Shown: positions 54,115-63,947 of the stretch, one piece after another
Position numbering within the stretch: the first letter of the stretch is position 1
How the letters are laid out: each line of letters opens with the position of its first letter
NCBI GenBank assembly: GCA_934130325.1
Contig: CAKOYA010000005.1
Coordinates: forward strand, 1-64,000
From: an uncultured Clostridia bacterium
GTDB lineage: Bacteria > Bacillota > Clostridia > TANB77 > CAG-465
Length of the DNA: 64,000 nucleotides
Reading direction: 5' to 3'
Program-made: the position numbers and the translations under genes
Notes under the pieces: model-generated
The model's database searches: none
The model's input: only the letters and a program-made list of their open reading frames with translations
Told to the model about the DNA's origin: nothing

Positions 54115-54846
54115 TTAAAATATTAGTGCCATGCTATATAAAACTAAATATTGAAGTGGAAAAATTAAGTAAAAAATTGTAGATATAACTTTATTCTTTT
54201 TTCCCCTTTCTCCATTATATAAACATATTATAACTACAGCTATTACAGAAAATATTCCTATAATATTTCTAGCAGCCAATATATACAATGGTGGTATAAC
54301 AAAACTTCCAACAATTACTTTTAGCAGAATATTACAGCTTTTCATGTATTTTTGAGTTAAATACATTATTATTCCCACAATAAGACCATATATTTCATAA
54401 TCTATTGGTATAAATATATAAGTCATAATTATTACAAAAATACCTATACTTCTTACTAATATATCAATGAATTTATTCTTAGATATTTTTCTATCTATCA
54501 ATCTTAATGCTATCAAAATTAATAAAAATGAAAATAGAATGTTGTAATTTAAAAGAGGAGATATATTACTTGATTTACAATATGTAATATTAATAAAGTT
54601 TAACCCTTTTATAATTATCTCCGTTGTAATTGCAGCTACACCAATTCTACAAATATATTTTTTTAAATTATGTGTATTAAAGAATCCTTGGATAAGTAAA
54701 AATAGAAAAATAGGCATAGCAATTCTTCCTATTGCCCTTAGTAAATAATACGTATCAAAACTTATTTCATTTTTAAAAAAATATCCTATATGATCTATTA
54801 TCATGCATATTATTGCTATTATCTTAAGTTTATTTGAATTTAGCAT
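54115..54846 (-). CDS. TraX-family membrane acyltransferase-like protein
   Basis: 243 residues with about eight membrane helices. It opens with KLKIIAIICMIIDHIGYFF and continues LLRAIGRIAMPIFLFLLIQGFFNTHNLKKYI, which is the TraX family signature. TraX of the F plasmid N-acetylates the TraA pilin, but chromosomal relatives are common in Bacillota with unknown targets. It is about 6 kb upstream of the first VirB2-like pilin gene in this window. Confidence 0.85.
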   Translation of the reverse strand: MLNSNKLKIIAIICMIIDHIGYFFKNEISFDTYYLLRAIGRIAMPIFLFLLIQGFFNTHNLKKYICRIGVAAITTEIIIKGLNFINITYCKSSNISPLLNYNILFSFLLILIALRLIDRKISKNKFIDILVRSIGIFVIIMTYIFIPIDYEIYGLIVGIIMYLTQKYMKSCNILLKVIVGSFVIPPLYILAARNIIGIFSVIAVVIICLYNGERGKKNKVISTIFYLIFPLQYLVLYSMALIF

Positions 54847-54868
54847 AGTCCCCCTCCTTATATAGGAT

Positions 54869-54898
54869 AAAGCTAGAAAAGATAACTTCCCTAGCTTT
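54869..54898. terminator. Terminator between pgi and the TraX-family gene
   Basis: AAAGCTAG pairs with CTAGCTTT. The stem ends seven bases from the pgi stop. The plus strand has a long T-run (TTTTTTTATTT); the minus strand has only a short one. Confidence 0.7.
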
Positions 54899-54904
54899 TT
54901 TTAT

Positions 54905-56221
54905 TTACTCGTCATTTCCATACATGAGTAAATTCATCATATTTTTCTTATATGCTTCTACTCCAGGTTGATCAAATGGATTTACTCCTAATATATATCC
55001 ACTTATTGCACAAGCTTTTTCAAAGAAAAATATAAGTTGTCCTACATTATATTCATTTAAATCTTCCATATTAATTATTATATTTGGTACTTTTCCTTGA
55101 ACATGTGCCTCAACAGTCCCTTTAAATGCTTGTTTATTAATATATTCTATACTTTTTCCAGCTAAATAATTTAATTCATCTAAATTATCATTCGTTTTAG
55201 GTAACTCAATGAAACTTCTGTCAAGCTTTACATTTATAATTGTTTCAAACATATTTCGTCTTCCCTCTTGAATCATTTGTCCCATAGAGTGCAAGTCGGT
55301 TGAAAATAATGCTCCTGCTGGAAATATCCCTTTTAGTTCCTTACCTTCACTTTCTCCAAATAATTGCTTAAACCATTCAATAAAATATCTAAAACAAGGA
55401 TCATAACTTCCTAAAATTTCAATATTTTTTCCCTTATTATATAGTATATTTCTACAAAGAGCATATTTATAACAATCATTATTTTCCAAATTATCATCGT
55501 TATAAAGGTAAGATGCAAATTGTGCTCCATCTAACACATCTTCTATATTAATATTTGCCACAGCCATAGGTAATAAACCAACTGGTGTTAACACTGAATA
55601 TCTCCCACCAACATCATCTGGTATTACAAAAGTTTCATATTCATTTTTAACTGCAATATCATGAAGTATTCCTCTTGATTTATCAGTAGTAACATATATC
55701 CTTTCAGCAGCACCTGCTATACCATATTTTTGTTCAAGTAATATTTTTAATATTCTAAAAGTTATTGCAGGCTCTAACGTTTTTCCAGATTTTGATATTA
55801 CATTTATTGCAACATCTTTATCTTCCAAGAATTCAACTAAATTCCTTAAGTATTTTCCATTCATGTTATTTCCTGCAAATATTATTTGAGGAAATTTTCT
55901 TTGAGAAAATGACATCATATTACTAAAATTATTGCTAAATAAATCAATAATAGCTTTTGCCCCTAAATATGAACCACCAATACCTACTACAACAAATACA
56001 TCACATTGTTTTTGAATTCTTGTAGCGCATTCTTTAATTCTTTCTATTTCCTCATCATTCCTATTATTAGGAAGATCCATCCATCCAAGCATATTCCTAC
56101 CAGCACCACTTTTTTCATTTAATGCCTTATGTGCTTGCAACACTTTATCTTCCATAAAATCTATTTCATCTTTTGATATAAAGTTATCTAAATTTGAAAA
56201 GTCTACTGACAAACCTTGCAC
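54905..56221 (-). CDS. pgi: Glucose-6-phosphate isomerase
   Basis: 438 residues, the shorter bacterial/archaeal-type length. Family motifs: VVGIGGSYLGAKAIIDLF, VISKSGKTLEPAI for phosphate binding, DDVGGRYSVLTPVGLLP, and QEGRRNMFET for the active-site region. It interconverts glucose-6-phosphate and fructose-6-phosphate in glycolysis. It follows glyA by 20 bases on the same strand, so the two are likely cotranscribed. Confidence 0.96.
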   Translation of the reverse strand: MQGLSVDFSNLDNFISKDEIDFMEDKVLQAHKALNEKSGAGRNMLGWMDLPNNRNDEEIERIKECATRIQKQCDVFVVVGIGGSYLGAKAIIDLFSNNFSNMMSFSQRKFPQIIFAGNNMNGKYLRNLVEFLEDKDVAINVISKSGKTLEPAITFRILKILLEQKYGIAGAAERIYVTTDKSRGILHDIAVKNEYETFVIPDDVGGRYSVLTPVGLLPMAVANINIEDVLDGAQFASYLYNDDNLENNDCYKYALCRNILYNKGKNIEILGSYDPCFRYFIEWFKQLFGESEGKELKGIFPAGALFSTDLHSMGQMIQEGRRNMFETIINVKLDRSFIELPKTNDNLDELNYLAGKSIEYINKQAFKGTVEAHVQGKVPNIIINMEDLNEYNVGQLIFFFEKACAISGYILGVNPFDQPGVEAYKKNMMNLLMYGNDE

Positions 56222-56241
56222 AAAATCACCTCTTTATCACA

Positions 56242-57474
56242 TTATAAATATTTTTTTACTAAATCTCTTACTATACTTCTAGCTTTTTCTAAGTTCATAG
56301 TTACGTTATTTCCTAAATTTTTTGAAAGTACTAAGTCAAAAGCCTCTGCAATTTTTATCATATCATATTGATCTAATCCTTTGGTTGTACAAGCTGCTGT
56401 TCCTACTCTTATACCACTAGTAACAGTTGGTTTTTCTTTATCATTTGGAATTGCATTTTTATTTACTGTAATATTAACACTTTCTAATAGTTCTTCAGCC
56501 TCTTTACCAGTTATATTTTTACTTGTAAGATCTATTAAAATCAAATGATTATCTGTTCCACCAGATACTAATTTAAAACCTCTCTTTAACAACTCGTCTG
56601 CCAAGGTTTTAGTATTTAATACAACTTGATCCATATATTTTTTAAATTCATCTGTACTAGCTTCTTTAAAACATACAGCCTTACCAGCTATAACATGTTC
56701 TAATGGCCCTCCTTGTATTCCCGGAAAAATAGTTTTGTCTATTTCTTTTGCATACTTTTCTTTACAAAGAATCAATCCACCACGAGGCCCCCTAAGAGTT
56801 TTATGAGTAGTAGATGTAACAAAATCTGCATATTCTACAGGTGACATATGATTACCTGTACAAACAAGACCTGCGATATGTGCCATATCAACCATAAGAT
56901 ATGCACCTATTTTATCTGCTATTTCCCTAAACTTTTTAAAATCTATTTTTCTTGGATATGCACTTGCTCCAGCTACAATCATTTTTGGCTTATATTCTTC
57001 TGCCTTTTTTAAAACATCTTCATAATCTATATATCCATCTTCATTTGTTCCATATGATACAAAATTGTATAATTTTCCAGAAAAATTAACTGGACTACCA
57101 TGTGTTAAATGTCCTCCATTTGCAAGGTTCATTCCCATTATGGTATCACCTGGTTTCAAAACAGCCATATAAACTGCCATATTAGCCTGACTACCACTAT
57201 GAGGTTGAACGTTTGCATGTTCTGCTTTAAATATTTTTTTTGCCCTTTCAATTGCTAATCTTTCAACATTATCAACATTTACACATCCACCATAATACCT
57301 TTTAGAGGGATAACCTTCTGCATATTTATTAGTAAGTACTGATCCCATAGCCTCAAGTACTGCATCACTTACAAAATTTTCTGATGCAATAAGCTCTATA
57401 TTACTATTTTGCCTTTTCTTTTCTTCTTCAATACACTCAAATATTTCATAATCTTTATCTTTTAATATACTCAT
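56242..57474 (-). CDS. glyA: Serine hydroxymethyltransferase
   Basis: About 410 residues from the ATG at 57474, which has GGGGGAG six bases upstream. Typical motifs: [32 protein letters not shown] split around KRYYGGC, and the PLP lysine near residue 225 in [14 protein letters not shown]. It converts serine and tetrahydrofolate into glycine and methylene-tetrahydrofolate. Confidence 0.97.
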   Translation of the reverse strand: MSILKDKDYEIFECIEEEKKRQNSNIELIASENFVSDAVLEAMGSVLTNKYAEGYPSKRYYGGCVNVDNVERLAIERAKKIFKAEHANVQPHSGSQANMAVYMAVLKPGDTIMGMNLANGGHLTHGSPVNFSGKLYNFVSYGTNEDGYIDYEDVLKKAEEYKPKMIVAGASAYPRKIDFKKFREIADKIGAYLMVDMAHIAGLVCTGNHMSPVEYADFVTSTTHKTLRGPRGGLILCKEKYAKEIDKTIFPGIQGGPLEHVIAGKAVCFKEASTDEFKKYMDQVVLNTKTLADELLKRGFKLVSGGTDNHLILIDLTSKNITGKEAEELLESVNITVNKNAIPNDKEKPTVTSGIRVGTAACTTKGLDQYDMIKIAEAFDLVLSKNLGNNVTMNLEKARSIVRDLVKKYL

Positions 57475-57529
57475 TAAATCTCCCCCTCTACTAGAATATA
57501 TCATAACTTACATACTTTTTCAAGCAAAT

Positions 57530-57551
57530 AATAGTATTTAAAAATACTATT
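57530..57551 (-). terminator. Probable terminator of the DNA glycosylase gene
   Basis: AATAGTATTT pairs with AAATACTATT and begins right after the glycosylase stop codon; ATTTG follows on the minus strand. The stem is AT-only, so activity is uncertain. Confidence 0.5.
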
Positions 57552-58424
57552 TTAAATTATCATTTTTTCTCTTATATTATAGAATAAATGTTGCTGAACT
57601 ATTCCAGAATACTCTTTAAAATTATTTTTCGCATACTCTATGATATCTTTTTTTTTGAAATTTCCATCTTTTTCTTTAAAATACAAAACAGACATAACCC
57701 TCTGTACCCATACATCTATTGGAAAAACTTCCAATCTATCACACGCAAAAAGTAATATGCAGTCTGCTACTTTTGGTCCCACTCCTTTAAAAGCTAGCAA
57801 TTCATTTCTTAAATCTTCAGTGGATTTAAATTTAATATTTTCAATTTGTAGCTTTTTTTCCAACACATCTTTTACGGCATAATATATATAACTATCTCTA
57901 AAACCTACTCCACACTTTCTGTATTCTTCTATACTTACATTTTCTAACTCATTAGGAGTTGGAAATAAATAGTATTCTTTATTTTCAAATATTACTCTTT
58001 TTCCATACTTTTTAGAAATTTCATTTACAGATTTAGATATTCTTGGAATATTGTTATTTGCAGATATTATATACGATATTAAAGTTTCAAAAAAATCTTG
58101 ATTTAATATTCTTATTCCGCTACTTCTTTTTACAGCAGTTTTTACATGTTCATCAATTAACTCTATTTTCTTTTCTATCCCTTTATAATCCCTATTTAAA
58201 TCAAAATAGTTTTTTATTATATTTTCAAGATTTTCTAAATTATTACTTGAGGCATATATATTGTCCCCTTCTTGTTTTATTTTTATCACTCTATCATTTA
58301 TAACACCGATATATACATTGTCAATTTCGTCAACTTTTTTCCATCTAAAACACTGGCCACATTCTAAAGTATATTTTAAGTTAAAGCACTCTGTTTTTAA
58401 ACATATTTTAAAGTCATCATTCAA
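57552..58424 (-). CDS. OGG1-like 8-oxoguanine DNA glycosylase / AP lyase
   Basis: 290 residues from a TTG at 58424 with GGTGA six bases upstream. An N-terminal OGG_N region (FNLKYTLECGQCFRWKKV) precedes a HhH-GPD domain with LLAFKGVGPKVADCILLFACDRLEVFPIDVWVQRV read across two motifs. The catalytic Lys is near 218 (GVGPK) and the Asp near 236 (PIDVW). It removes oxidised guanine. Bacterial OGG1 forms like this occur in clostridia. The order ogg-glyA-pgi on one strand may reflect a loose operon. Confidence 0.9.
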   Translation of the reverse strand: MNDDFKICLKTECFNLKYTLECGQCFRWKKVDEIDNVYIGVINDRVIKIKQEGDNIYASSNNLENLENIIKNYFDLNRDYKGIEKKIELIDEHVKTAVKRSSGIRILNQDFFETLISYIISANNNIPRISKSVNEISKKYGKRVIFENKEYYLFPTPNELENVSIEEYRKCGVGFRDSYIYYAVKDVLEKKLQIENIKFKSTEDLRNELLAFKGVGPKVADCILLFACDRLEVFPIDVWVQRVMSVLYFKEKDGNFKKKDIIEYAKNNFKEYSGIVQQHLFYNIREKMII

Positions 58425-58561
58425 TTATATCACCATCTAGATTATATCATCTTTTTTAATGTTCTTCAAACAATACACATTATTTTCAAGAAAAATACCA
58501 ATTTTATTCACATATTTTTCATAAATCTCTGTTAATATGTAATAAGAAATGGAGGTACAAA

Positions 58562-60043
58562 ATGTATATTTTAAAAAATGCTTATTTATCTATTATACGT
58601 AATAAAGGTAGAAATATTTTAATTGGTATAATTATTCTGGTTATTGCATGTGCTTGTTCTGTCACACTTGCAATTAAAAATTCAGCTTCACTTTTGATTA
58701 AATCCTACTCTGAAAAATATGATGTTACAGCAAGTTTAGAAATGAATAGGGAATCATTAATGAAAAATTTTAATAAAGACGATGAAGATAAAACAAAAAG
58801 CAAAGAAAACATGATAGAACAATTTAACAATATTCCAAAGATTACCGTATCAGATGTTGAAAATTATGGTAATAGCCAATATGTAAAAAGCTATTACTAT
58901 ACAAATAGTGTTGGTCTTAATGCATCAAATATTGAGGCTGCATCTTCAAGTATGCAAAATAATGAAAATATGCAAAATGATATGAAGGCCCCTGATGGAA
59001 ATGACAAAAAAGATAACATGGTTTCAACAGACTTTACACTAACTGGATACAGTTCATATGAGGCAATGACAGACTTTATATCAGGAACATATACAATTTC
59101 AGAGGGAGAAATTAATAGTGACTTTAACAGTAATTATTGCGTAATAAACTCTGAACTTGCAACACTAAATAATTTAAAAACTGGTGATGTTATTACCCTT
59201 GTAAATCCTAATGATACTAGCAAAACATATGAATTAATCATAAGTGGTATTTTTAGTGAAAATGAAAATGATACTGATTCAAAAATGAGTATGTTTAGTA
59301 AATCTGCAAATACTATAATAACAAATTCAAATTTTATAAACAATATTGTAAGTTCTGACTCTTCATTAAATTCAAATTTAAATCCTGTATTTGTATTACA
59401 AAATAAAGATGTAATAGAAAGTTTTGAAAGTGAGTTAAAAGAAAAAGGTCTTAGTGATTACTTAACATTAAAAACTAATTTAGATGATGTAGAAAGTGCT
59501 ACTAAATCAATATCAAATGTTTCAACTTTTGCAACAACTTTCTTAATAATAACACTTGCAATTGGAGCGATAGTTTTATTTGTATTAAATATGATAAATG
59601 TTAGAGAGAGAAAATATGAGATTGGAGTTTTAAGAACTATTGGAATGTCGAAGTTATCTCTTACTACTCAATTTATGTGTGAACTTCTAATTATAACAAT
59701 TATATTTTTAATACTAGGTACTGCAATTGGAGCAAGTATAAGTGTACCTACTGCAAATTCATTACTTGAAAAGGAAATTTCATCATCTAATGAACAGTCA
59801 CAAAATATTAATAATAATTTTGGTGGTAAAATGATGGAAAATGGCCCTGGTAATGATAGAAGTATGAAAATAAATGGACTTTCTAATATACAGCAAATAG
59901 ACTCTATAAATGCAGTAGTTGATTTTAACGTAATACTTCAATTATTAGGAATAGGTATAGCTCTTACTCTTGTAAGTAGTCTTGCTTCTATGATTAGCAT
60001 ACAAAGATTTTCTCCACTTACTATATTAAAAGAAAGGTCGTGA
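58562..60043 (+). CDS. ABC transporter permease (MacB/FtsX type)
   Basis: 493 residues; GGAGG precedes the start. One N-terminal helix (about 15-38) follows a basic MYILKNAYLSIIRNKGRNIL start. A long outside domain (about 40-315), Asn/Ser/Asp-rich, precedes three C-terminal helices with VLNMINVRERKYEIGVLRTIGMSK, the FtsX/MacB coupling motif. The outside loop between the last helices contains a Gly/Asn/Met-rich stretch. With the next gene it forms an MacB-like exporter or a stress/antibiotic-peptide sensor complex. Substrate unknown. Confidence 0.9.
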   Translation: MYILKNAYLSIIRNKGRNILIGIIILVIACACSVTLAIKNSASLLIKSYSEKYDVTASLEMNRESLMKNFNKDDEDKTKSKENMIEQFNNIPKITVSDVENYGNSQYVKSYYYTNSVGLNASNIEAASSSMQNNENMQNDMKAPDGNDKKDNMVSTDFTLTGYSSYEAMTDFISGTYTISEGEINSDFNSNYCVINSELATLNNLKTGDVITLVNPNDTSKTYELIISGIFSENENDTDSKMSMFSKSANTIITNSNFINNIVSSDSSLNSNLNPVFVLQNKDVIESFESELKEKGLSDYLTLKTNLDDVESATKSISNVSTFATTFLIITLAIGAIVLFVLNMINVRERKYEIGVLRTIGMSKLSLTTQFMCELLIITIIFLILGTAIGASISVPTANSLLEKEISSSNEQSQNINNNFGGKMMENGPGNDRSMKINGLSNIQQIDSINAVVDFNVILQLLGIGIALTLVSSLASMISIQRFSPLTILKERS

Positions 60044-60049
60044 TAGATA

Positions 60050-60712
60050 ATGGGAATATTAAGGTTAGAAAATGTATGCTATAGGTACAATGACGCACCT
60101 AAAGATGATTATGTATTAAAAGACATTTCATACGATTTTAATTTAAACCATCTTTATGCTATAAAAGGTAAAAGTGGTAGCGGAAAAACAACTTTACTCT
60201 CACTTATAAGTGGACTGGAAAAATGTGAAGAGGGCAACATATATTATGATGGAAAAAATCTGAAAGATATGAACCTTGATAAGTATAGAAATACAAATAT
60301 TGGTATTGTTTTTCAATCTTTTAATTTATTACCACATTTAACTGCAATTGAAAATGTAATTTTGTCAATGGATATAAGTAAAATTGATGAAAAATCTAAA
60401 AGAAAAAAAGCCATTGAGCTATTAGAAAGTGTAGGATTAAATGAAAATAAAGGAAATAGAAGAGTTCTTAAGCTCTCAGGCGGCGAACAGCAAAGAGTAG
60501 CAATAGCTAGAAGTCTTTCATATAACCCTAATTTAATTTTAGCCGATGAACCTACTGGAAATTTAGATAAAGATACTGAAAATGACATTTTAAACATATT
60601 TAAAAAATTAGCTCATGAAGATAAAAAGTGTATAATACTTGTAACTCACTCAGATAATGTTGCAAATAATGTAGACACTGTATTTGATCTAAAAAAATAC
60701 AACAAAAAATAA
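60050..60712 (+). CDS. ABC transporter ATP-binding protein (LolD/MacB type)
   Basis: 220 residues with Walker A GKSGSGKTT near 39-47, Q-loop FQSFNLLPHLTAIENV, signature LSGGEQQRVAIARS near 142 and Walker B LILADEPTGNLDKDT near 162. It starts six bases after the permease gene and is the motor of the pair. The LPHLTAIENV and NLDKDT details place it in the MacB/LolD group. Confidence 0.95.
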   Translation: MGILRLENVCYRYNDAPKDDYVLKDISYDFNLNHLYAIKGKSGSGKTTLLSLISGLEKCEEGNIYYDGKNLKDMNLDKYRNTNIGIVFQSFNLLPHLTAIENVILSMDISKIDEKSKRKKAIELLESVGLNENKGNRRVLKLSGGEQQRVAIARSLSYNPNLILADEPTGNLDKDTENDILNIFKKLAHEDKKCIILVTHSDNVANNVDTVFDLKKYNKK

Positions 60713-60737
60713 ACTAAAATTTCTAATTTATATGCAC

Positions 60738-60774
60738 AAAAAATATACATGGAGATTTTCCATGTATATTTTTT
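60738..60774. terminator. Bidirectional terminator between the ABC genes and ileS
   Basis: AAAAAATATACATGG (60738-60752) pairs perfectly with CCATGTATATTTTTT (60760-60774), giving U-runs on both strands. Confidence 0.9.
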
Positions 60775-60783
60775 ACAATATAT

Positions 60784-63558
60784 TTACATATTTTTAAAAC
60801 ACTTCATACAGATACCTTCATCGCTAAATTCATTTGAATATGTCCAACATCTTGGACACTTTAATCCAGTTGATTTTTTAACTTCTATAAAACTTTCTCC
60901 CTCTTTTTCTTCTATGTTAAGATTTGAAATTATAGCAACAAGTTCTATCTCTTTTTTATTTTTTAATATAAATTCATATTCTTCTCCATTAGTATATATA
61001 GTTACTTCTGCATCAAGTGCACTACCAATTTTTTTATCTGCCCTTGCATTTTCAATAGGTTTTGCCATCTTTTCTTTTATGTCAAATATTTTATTCCATT
61101 TTAAAACTAATTCATCATCAACATATTTTGAATTTTCTACAGGAAAATCTTCAAGTAAAATACTTACTTTTTTATCTCCTCTAACATTCATATATGAATA
61201 TATTTCTTCAGATGTAAATACTAAAATTGGAGATATCATTTTAGTAAATGCAAATAATACATCATACATAGTAGACTGACTACTTCTTCTTAATTTGTGT
61301 TCTTTTTTAAATGTATACAACCTATCTTTTATAACATCTAAATACTTAACAGAAAGCTCTACTGTACAGAAACGATGAATTTCACTATAAACTAAATGAT
61401 AATCATAACTTAAATAAGCCTCATTTACATATTCGACTAATTTATTTAATTTATACATCATATATCTATCTAGTTCATCCCTTTGTTCATACTCCACATA
61501 ATCAACATTAGGATCAAAGTCTGCTGTGTTTCCAATTAAAAATCTTACTGTATTTCTTATTTTTTTATAAACTTCTGACACTTGTTTTAATATATCTTTT
61601 GAAAGCCTAATTTCACTATGATAATCAGATGATGTAACCCACATTCTTAGTATATCTGCTCCATATTCATCAACAATATCAAGAGGTGCTATCCCATTTC
61701 CAAGTGATTTAGACATTTTTTTACCTTCACCATCTACCACCATACCATGAGTTACAACTTCTTTATATGGTGCCTCGCCTTTTGTAGCAACAGATGTTAA
61801 CAGTGACGATTGGAACCATCCTCTATACTGGTCATTTCCTTCCATATACACATCCGCTTTTCCTTTTGGCAAGCCATATTTTTCATTTAAAACAGCTACG
61901 TGTGATGATCCAGAATCAAACCATACATCCATTATGTCTTTTTCTTTAACTAATTTATTACAACCACAAGAACAAACTGGAATTTCTCCTAATATCTCTT
62001 CTGGTGTTTTTTCAAACCATGCATTTGATCCTTCTTTTTCAAATAAATCAATTATCTTGCTTATGGTTTCTTCATTAATATATTCTTTTGAACAATTCTC
62101 GCAATAAAATATTGGGATAGGTACTCCCCAAGAACGTTGACGAGAAATACACCAATCACTTCTATCTTTTATCATATTAGTCATTCTCTCAGCTCCCCAA
62201 CTAGGGTACCATTTTACATTGTTTATTTCACTTAATGCTTTTTCTCTAAATCCCTCAATCGATGCAAACCACTGAGTTGTAGCTCTATATATAACTGGCT
62301 TTTTACATCTCCAGCAATGTGGATATGAGTGTGTCAATTCCTTTGCTGCAAATAAATAATTTGTTTCTTCTAAGTATTTTATTATTTCTTTATTTGCTTT
62401 AGCATAATACATTCCAGCAAATTTTCCTGCCTGTTCTGTCATATGTCCATGTTTATCAACTGGTACAATTATTTCAATATCTTTATATCTCTTGCAACAT
62501 AAATAATCTTCATGACCATGACCTGGTGCTGTATGAACGCAACCTGTACCAGCATCCAAGCTAACAAACAAGTCTTTATCAGATCCCATAATTACTCTTG
62601 AAGTTTTATTTTCAATTACAGGATTTAAACAGATAATATTTTCTAATTCCTTACCCTTAAATTCAGCTACTACATTGTAATTTGATATATTTCCTATAGC
62701 CATTACATCTTCAACAAGCTCTTTTGCCATTATATATCTAACATTCCCAGACTCAACTAATGCATAAACATATTCTGGATTTAAAGTTATTGCCTGATTT
62801 CCAGGTAAAGTCCAAGGAGTTGTTGTCCAAATAACAATATAAGTATCATTTAAGTCACCATATTTAGACAATACTCCCTTATCATCCATTACTCTAAATT
62901 TTACATAAATTGATGTCGAAGTATCGTCTTTATACTCTATTTCGGCCTCAGCTAAAGCTGTTTCACAATCACTGCACCAATAAACAGGTTTTAAATCCCT
63001 ATATATGTATCCTTTTTTATACATTTCACCAAATACACCAATTTGGGCAGATTCAAAATTTTTATGAAGTGTTAAATATCTTTTTGATTTATCTTTGTAA
63101 TCTCCAAGTCCTCCCAATCTTTCAAATTGTTTTGCTGTTTTTTCAACGGCTTTAAGAGCAAATTCCTCACATATTTTTCTAAATTTTGTTACTCCTACTT
63201 CATCCTTGTTAACTTTTAGTTCCTGTTGTACCTTCTTTTCTATTGGAAGTCCATGGGTATCCCAACCTGGTACATATGGACTATAATATCCGTTCATTGT
63301 CTTATATCTTATAATTATATCCTTTAATATTTTATCCAATGCGTGACCTGTATGTATATCTCCATTAGCATATGGTGGCCCATCATGTAACACAAAAGTC
63401 TTACCTGTATTTTTATTTTTTTCAAGTGCTAAGTAATATACTTTATTGTCAAGCATAGATTTTAAAATTTCAGGTTCTTTTTTAGGTAAATTACCTCTCA
63501 TTTCAAACTCAGTTTTAGGTAAATTTAATGTTTTTGAATAATCCTTCTTCTCTTCCAT
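60784..63558 (-). CDS. ileS: Isoleucyl-tRNA synthetase
   Basis: About 924 residues from the ATG at 63558 (AAAGGAAG upstream); a longer frame would run into the leader. Class I motifs: DGPPYANGDIHTGHALDK (HIGH-like) and GKKMSKSLGN (KMSKS). The CP1 editing domain lies between. The C-terminal zinc finger reads CPRCW, then CMKC at the very end. It charges tRNA-Ile and edits valine. Expression is controlled by the T-box leader upstream. Confidence 0.97.
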   Translation of the reverse strand: MEEKKDYSKTLNLPKTEFEMRGNLPKKEPEILKSMLDNKVYYLALEKNKNTGKTFVLHDGPPYANGDIHTGHALDKILKDIIIRYKTMNGYYSPYVPGWDTHGLPIEKKVQQELKVNKDEVGVTKFRKICEEFALKAVEKTAKQFERLGGLGDYKDKSKRYLTLHKNFESAQIGVFGEMYKKGYIYRDLKPVYWCSDCETALAEAEIEYKDDTSTSIYVKFRVMDDKGVLSKYGDLNDTYIVIWTTTPWTLPGNQAITLNPEYVYALVESGNVRYIMAKELVEDVMAIGNISNYNVVAEFKGKELENIICLNPVIENKTSRVIMGSDKDLFVSLDAGTGCVHTAPGHGHEDYLCCKRYKDIEIIVPVDKHGHMTEQAGKFAGMYYAKANKEIIKYLEETNYLFAAKELTHSYPHCWRCKKPVIYRATTQWFASIEGFREKALSEINNVKWYPSWGAERMTNMIKDRSDWCISRQRSWGVPIPIFYCENCSKEYINEETISKIIDLFEKEGSNAWFEKTPEEILGEIPVCSCGCNKLVKEKDIMDVWFDSGSSHVAVLNEKYGLPKGKADVYMEGNDQYRGWFQSSLLTSVATKGEAPYKEVVTHGMVVDGEGKKMSKSLGNGIAPLDIVDEYGADILRMWVTSSDYHSEIRLSKDILKQVSEVYKKIRNTVRFLIGNTADFDPNVDYVEYEQRDELDRYMMYKLNKLVEYVNEAYLSYDYHLVYSEIHRFCTVELSVKYLDVIKDRLYTFKKEHKLRRSSQSTMYDVLFAFTKMISPILVFTSEEIYSYMNVRGDKKVSILLEDFPVENSKYVDDELVLKWNKIFDIKEKMAKPIENARADKKIGSALDAEVTIYTNGEEYEFILKNKKEIELVAIISNLNIEEKEGESFIEVKKSTGLKCPRCWTYSNEFSDEGICMKCFKNM

Positions 63559-63599
63559 AATTAACTTCCTTTCTTTTTTATACAAAGATATAATAAATA

Positions 63600-63862
63600 A
63601 AAAACACACGTACCCGTATACAAAGGACGTGTGATTATATTAACACTATATATAATCATAAAATTACCTCAATATACAACATACAAATATATGCGTCCTT
63701 TATAACGAAAAGGATTACGGCCACACTTACTCAAAATTTTTCAGCTAGCAACTCAGAGATGATTTTCAATATATACTACTTTAATTAGGCTCACACCATC
63801 CCTAACTCGCTCAAATATTTCAAATATATTTACTCTTTCTCGTCACAGTTTTTATACATAAT
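63600..63862 (-). promoter_or_regulatory. T-box riboswitch leader, isoleucine specificity
   Basis: Minus-strand order fits a T-box: GTGACGAGAAAGAGTA at the Stem I base, GGGATGGTGTGAGCC in the distal loop, specifier loop TTGAAAATCATCTCTGAG with codon ATC followed by A (63761-63763), then a T-box-like AAGTGTGGCCGTAATCC (63712-63728) and a terminator before ileS. The specifier ATC matches isoleucine. Uncharged tRNA-Ile should favour antitermination. The antiterminator bulge departs from the usual UGGNACC. This fills the 389-base gap upstream of ileS. Confidence 0.9.
63605..63633 (-). terminator. Terminator of the ileS T-box leader
   Basis: Minus strand CACACGTCC pairs with GG(GTA)CGTGTG, followed by TTTTTATTTAT; it ends about 45 bases ahead of the ileS ATG. 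Confidence 0.85.
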
Positions 63863-63886
63863 TTTATTTATTATTTTCTATTTAGT

Positions 63887-63915
63887 ATTATATCAATGAA
63901 TATATCAAGTGTCAA
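63887..63915 (-). promoter_or_regulatory. Consensus promoter of ileS
   Basis: Minus strand TTGACA (63910-63915), 17-base spacer, TATAAT (63887-63892): an exact vegetative consensus. Transcription should start near 63880, just upstream of the T-box Stem I. Confidence 0.9.
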
Positions 63916-63947
63916 GAAAAATTTAAAATGTTCTACAATTTACAAAT

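Noticed and set aside
63600..63860. tRNA gene or S-box riboswitch upstream of ileS
   Set aside because: No cloverleaf or CCA end; Stem I, ATC specifier and T-box-like segment identify a T-box leader.
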